Notes under the pieces: generated by a model | Database searches by the model: none | What the model was told of the DNA's origin: nothing | The model's input: only the letters and a program-made list of their open reading frames with translations | In this document: positions 13,893-15,812 of the stretch, piece by piece | How the letters are laid out: the number at the start of each line of letters is the position of its first letter | Position numbering within the stretch: the stretch's first letter is position 1 | From: Ardenticatenia bacterium | Lineage (GTDB): Bacteria > Chloroflexota > Anaerolineae > Aggregatilineales > Aggregatilineaceae | Length of the DNA: 15,812 nt | Reading direction: 5' to 3' | Assembly: GCA_026984385.1 (NCBI GenBank) | Contig: JALSSH010000167.1 | Coordinates: 1-15,812, forward strand | Program-made: the position numbers and the translations under genes

Positions 13893-15812
13893 ATGAACAA
13901 CGCCATCCAAACCGCCCGAGTTGTTATCACGCCAGAGCTGGCCGATCGGCTTGCCGTCAAATACGATGATCCGCACCAAGCCATCATCCGCCCGGAAGTG
14001 GTGATGGGGGTATCGCGCTATTTTGTAGAACGGTGGGTGCCCGTGCTGGGAACGTCCCAGGCCACACTGGTTAACACACTGCGCCAGCTCACCTATCACA
14101 ACCCCAAAGAGCCGGTTACGCTCAGCGGCGAGCAGCTCGCCCAAGAAGCGGCCATGTCACGCCGCCACCTGTATAAATGCCTCAAATCGCCCTGGGTGAG
14201 CATCTTTGTTCAGGTCGAATCCGGCAAGAAGATCAAACGCGAGGGCCGCACCACACGCCCCCCTAACCGCTACACGGTGCGCACCGAAGACCCGCTCACT
14301 CCGGCAGACGCTCAACATCTTTTCGATATGCTGCACAAGCTGGCCGACAACCCGCTGGAAGCTATGCGCCAAGCCTGGGAGCTGCCCCCCCGCCGATTGT
14401 GGGCCAACTCTCCGCTGACTCCGCCCCAAACGCGCTTTGCCAACCCAAAACCGCTCTTTGTGAGCGAAGTGGCACGGCGAGCCTTTCCGCAGTGGAAAGC
14501 CTCCGACGAGGAAGAACACGCCTTTTTTGAGGTGCTGGCCGACCTTCTCCACAAGCACATAACGCTTGTGCGCGACGACGGGCGGGTGAGCAAAGTGATC
14601 GTACCGCAATACTTCCGTCAACGCTGGTGGTCGCTGTTGGGGCACGACCTGGCTTGGATCTATCTTTGGTTTCGCAGCCGCACCTACGAAAACCCGACAA
14701 CCGGCGCGCATCGTCGGACGTGTTGGGTGCCTTCGCTGAACACGCTCTTGGAAGTCATAGGCCGACCGCGTGAGTGGTGGCGCCGCAACGTTGAGCGAGC
14801 CACCCGCCGTGCGGAAGGTTGGATGATCAGTGAGTTTTTTAGCCAGACCGAGGCCAAAAAGGGGCGCAATCCCCAATACCCTCAACAGGTAGCACGCCGC
14901 TTCACCGTGCAGTTTGAAATCCCTGTCACGCCGGACAACCGTGCCTATTACACCGACCTGTTGTTGTGCTGGCCGGAACCGCCGGAGACCGAAGAAGAAC
15001 CGCGCATCTCTACGACCACCGCCGAAATCCAAGCCAGCACGCTATCACGGGAAGAGCAGTTGGATCGAATAACAGCCCTGGCCCGTGAAGACATCGCTCG
15101 TATATTCGCCAAAGCTGCTGCCGCAGAGTCTTCGTCCAAGGCGGAAGCCGCGCCTGTGGTGACGACGCCTCCTGCCCCGCCACCGCCCGCCCTCGTCGCG
15201 GCTATGCGCGAGGTGATGCAGGCCGAAAGCGCGTGGCAAGAAAGCGACGATTTCGACCCGCTCCAACCGACGCCGCCTACACGGGAGGAACGCTTACAAG
15301 CTGCCCTGACTGCACGGCTCGGGCATCCACCAACAAGAAAAATCACCCCAATCGACAAAGAGGGTCTGCCACATACGGAAACAATTAACGAGGCAGTTAC
15401 AGCCACATCCGTGCACAATTCTACCCCCCCGTCCGACACATCCGTGCACAAAGCTCTGCCACATCCGCGCACAGGATCTAAGCACTTAAATAAAGCTCTT
15501 CAAGAAGAAAGCTACTTCAATTCAAGCAGCAGCCACCTTTCCGACCCCCCACCCCCCCCAGCCCATGACCCCCTGCCCGAAAATGCTGCTGCTCAAAATA
15601 AAAAAGGTGAATCCAAAAACAGTTCAATATCCCAAGTCACACTGCCGGAACTGCTCGAACGCGCGCTACGCCAAACCCCGGAGTTGCCCCTTTACAAGGC
15701 CGCTCCGCCGCAAATTTGGTTAGAGCAGGGCACAATCGAACCGATAAAACAGGGGACAGCGGGCTGGAGAAACACGCTTTTCGGCAGAGTTCCGCTGCGC
15801 GACATCGTCGCG
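13893..15812 (+). CDS. Putative replication initiator-like protein, two winged-helix domains, 3'-truncated
   Basis: I translated this frame codon by codon: 640 codons from ATG 13893 with no stop to the window end; TAG lies in frame 9 bp upstream of the ATG. TAGGGGG directly precedes the start and can serve as ribosome-binding site. Region 1 (about 75-137): VTLSGEQLAQEAAMSRRHLYK, later NRYTVRTEDPLTP, a winged-HTH pattern. Region 2 (about 252-347): HDLAWIYLWFRSRTYENP, WVPSLNTLLEVIGRPREWW, then a basic wing and RRFTVQFEIPVTP, a second winged helix. Region 3 (about 350-580): a Pro/Ala/Ser/Glu-rich disordered linker. Region 4 (from about 584): VTLPELLERALRQ, a new ordered domain cut by the edge. 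Two winged helices beside ParAB resemble plasmid RepA/Rep initiators. A large transcription regulator is the alternative. Confidence 0.75.
   Translation, partial: MNNAIQTARVVITPELADRLAVKYDDPHQAIIRPEVVMGVSRYFVERWVPVLGTSQATLVNTLRQLTYHNPKEPVTLSGEQLAQEAAMSRRHLYKCLKSPWVSIFVQVESGKKIKREGRTTRPPNRYTVRTEDPLTPADAQHLFDMLHKLADNPLEAMRQAWELPPRRLWANSPLTPPQTRFANPKPLFVSEVARRAFPQWKASDEEEHAFFEVLADLLHKHITLVRDDGRVSKVIVPQYFRQRWWSLLGHDLAWIYLWFRSRTYENPTTGAHRRTCWVPSLNTLLEVIGRPREWWRRNVERATRRAEGWMISEFFSQTEAKKGRNPQYPQQVARRFTVQFEIPVTPDNRAYYTDLLLCWPEPPETEEEPRISTTTAEIQASTLSREEQLDRITALAREDIARIFAKAAAAESSSKAEAAPVVTTPPAPPPPALVAAMREVMQAESAWQESDDFDPLQPTPPTREERLQAALTARLGHPPTRKITPIDKEGLPHTETINEAVTATSVHNSTPPSDTSVHKALPHPRTGSKHLNKALQEESYFNSSSSHLSDPPPPPAHDPLPENAAAQNKKGESKNSSISQVTLPELLERALRQTPELPLYKAAPPQIWLEQGTIEPIKQGTAGWRNTLFGRVPLRDIVA
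15368..15474 (+). repeat. Four iteron-like 17-bp direct repeats inside the initiator-like gene
   Basis: Core GCCACATCCGTGCACAA. Copies: 15368-15384 (GCCACATACGGAAACAA), 15402-15418 (exact), 15435-15451 (GACACATCCGTGCACAA), 15458-15474 (GCCACATCCGCGCACAG). Start-to-start distances are 34, 33 and 23 bp, near whole multiples of a helical turn. Copies 2 and 3 are in one codon phase (T-S-V-H) while 1 and 4 are in another (L-P-H), so the similarity is in the DNA, not the protein. Confidence 0.65.
15475..15530. other. A+T-rich tract adjoining the iteron-like repeats
   Basis: Clearly more A+T-rich than the rest of the window (includes CACTTAAATAAAGC and runs of GAAGAAAG and TTCAATTC). A second A-rich patch follows at about 15595-15633. 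It directly abuts the last repeat, as DNA-unwinding elements do at iteron origins. No DnaA box was found. Confidence 0.4.

Noticed and set aside
14157..15032. A 291-codon minus-strand open frame and shorter ones near it
   Set aside because: Antisense to the continuous 640-codon plus-strand frame, which has a consensus promoter and domain-like structure; the minus frame has neither.
13665..15812. DnaA boxes (TTATNCACA) near the proposed origin
   Set aside because: None found by eye on either strand, so DnaA dependence is not claimed.
1..15812. tRNA, rRNA, CRISPR array or insertion sequence
   Set aside because: No T-loop motif with cloverleaf context, no regular spacer-repeat array (the four 17-bp repeats are degenerate, close-spaced and intragenic), and no transposase frame were seen.

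Overview
The window is GC-rich, densely packed bacterial DNA. Gene content and style suggest a member of the Chloroflexota, probably Anaerolineae-like: a family of exported SGNH-like proteins, a two-subunit class I fumarase, an M3 oligoendopeptidase, a cyclic-nucleotide-binding histidine kinase, and GC-rich hairpins in place of U-tract terminators. This placement is an inference; there is no rRNA or tRNA in the window to confirm it.

Left part (1-8868) looks chromosomal and mostly housekeeping. Two tandem SGNH-hydrolase-like paralogs (the first cut by the window edge) face a hypothetical acidic-tailed protein. Then come a WbpD/WlbB-type sugar N-acetyltransferase, an M3 oligoendopeptidase, a DtxR/MntR-family metal regulator, the alpha and beta subunits of an iron-sulfur fumarate hydratase (8-bp overlap), and an orphan cyclic-nucleotide-binding-domain/histidine-kinase fusion.

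Right part (9061-15812) has a different character: a replicon-maintenance module. In order it holds an ExeA/TniB-type AAA+ ATPase; a translationally coupled small protein with an AT-hook-like motif and two predicted ribbon-helix-helix segments; ParA; an atypical ParB with a long insertion; a 235-bp non-coding stretch of inverted repeats; a divergently transcribed double-HTH regulator with a cysteine cluster; and a long reading frame (640 codons, running off the right edge) with two predicted winged-helix domains, which I read as a replication initiator-like protein. Four 17-bp iteron-like direct repeats sit inside that gene's low-complexity linker, in two reading phases, next to A+T-rich DNA. 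The divergent control region between regulator and initiator has two good sigma-70-type promoters and repeated operator-like sequences.

The most economical reading is a plasmid-, chromid- or integrated-element-type replication and partition locus beside ordinary chromosomal genes. The unusual parts are the ATPase/RHH pair attached to ParAB, the intragenic iterons, and a GGGGTAGGGGG-type repeat clustered in the same region. Functions in this right part are inferred from motifs read by eye and from gene order; no database search was possible.
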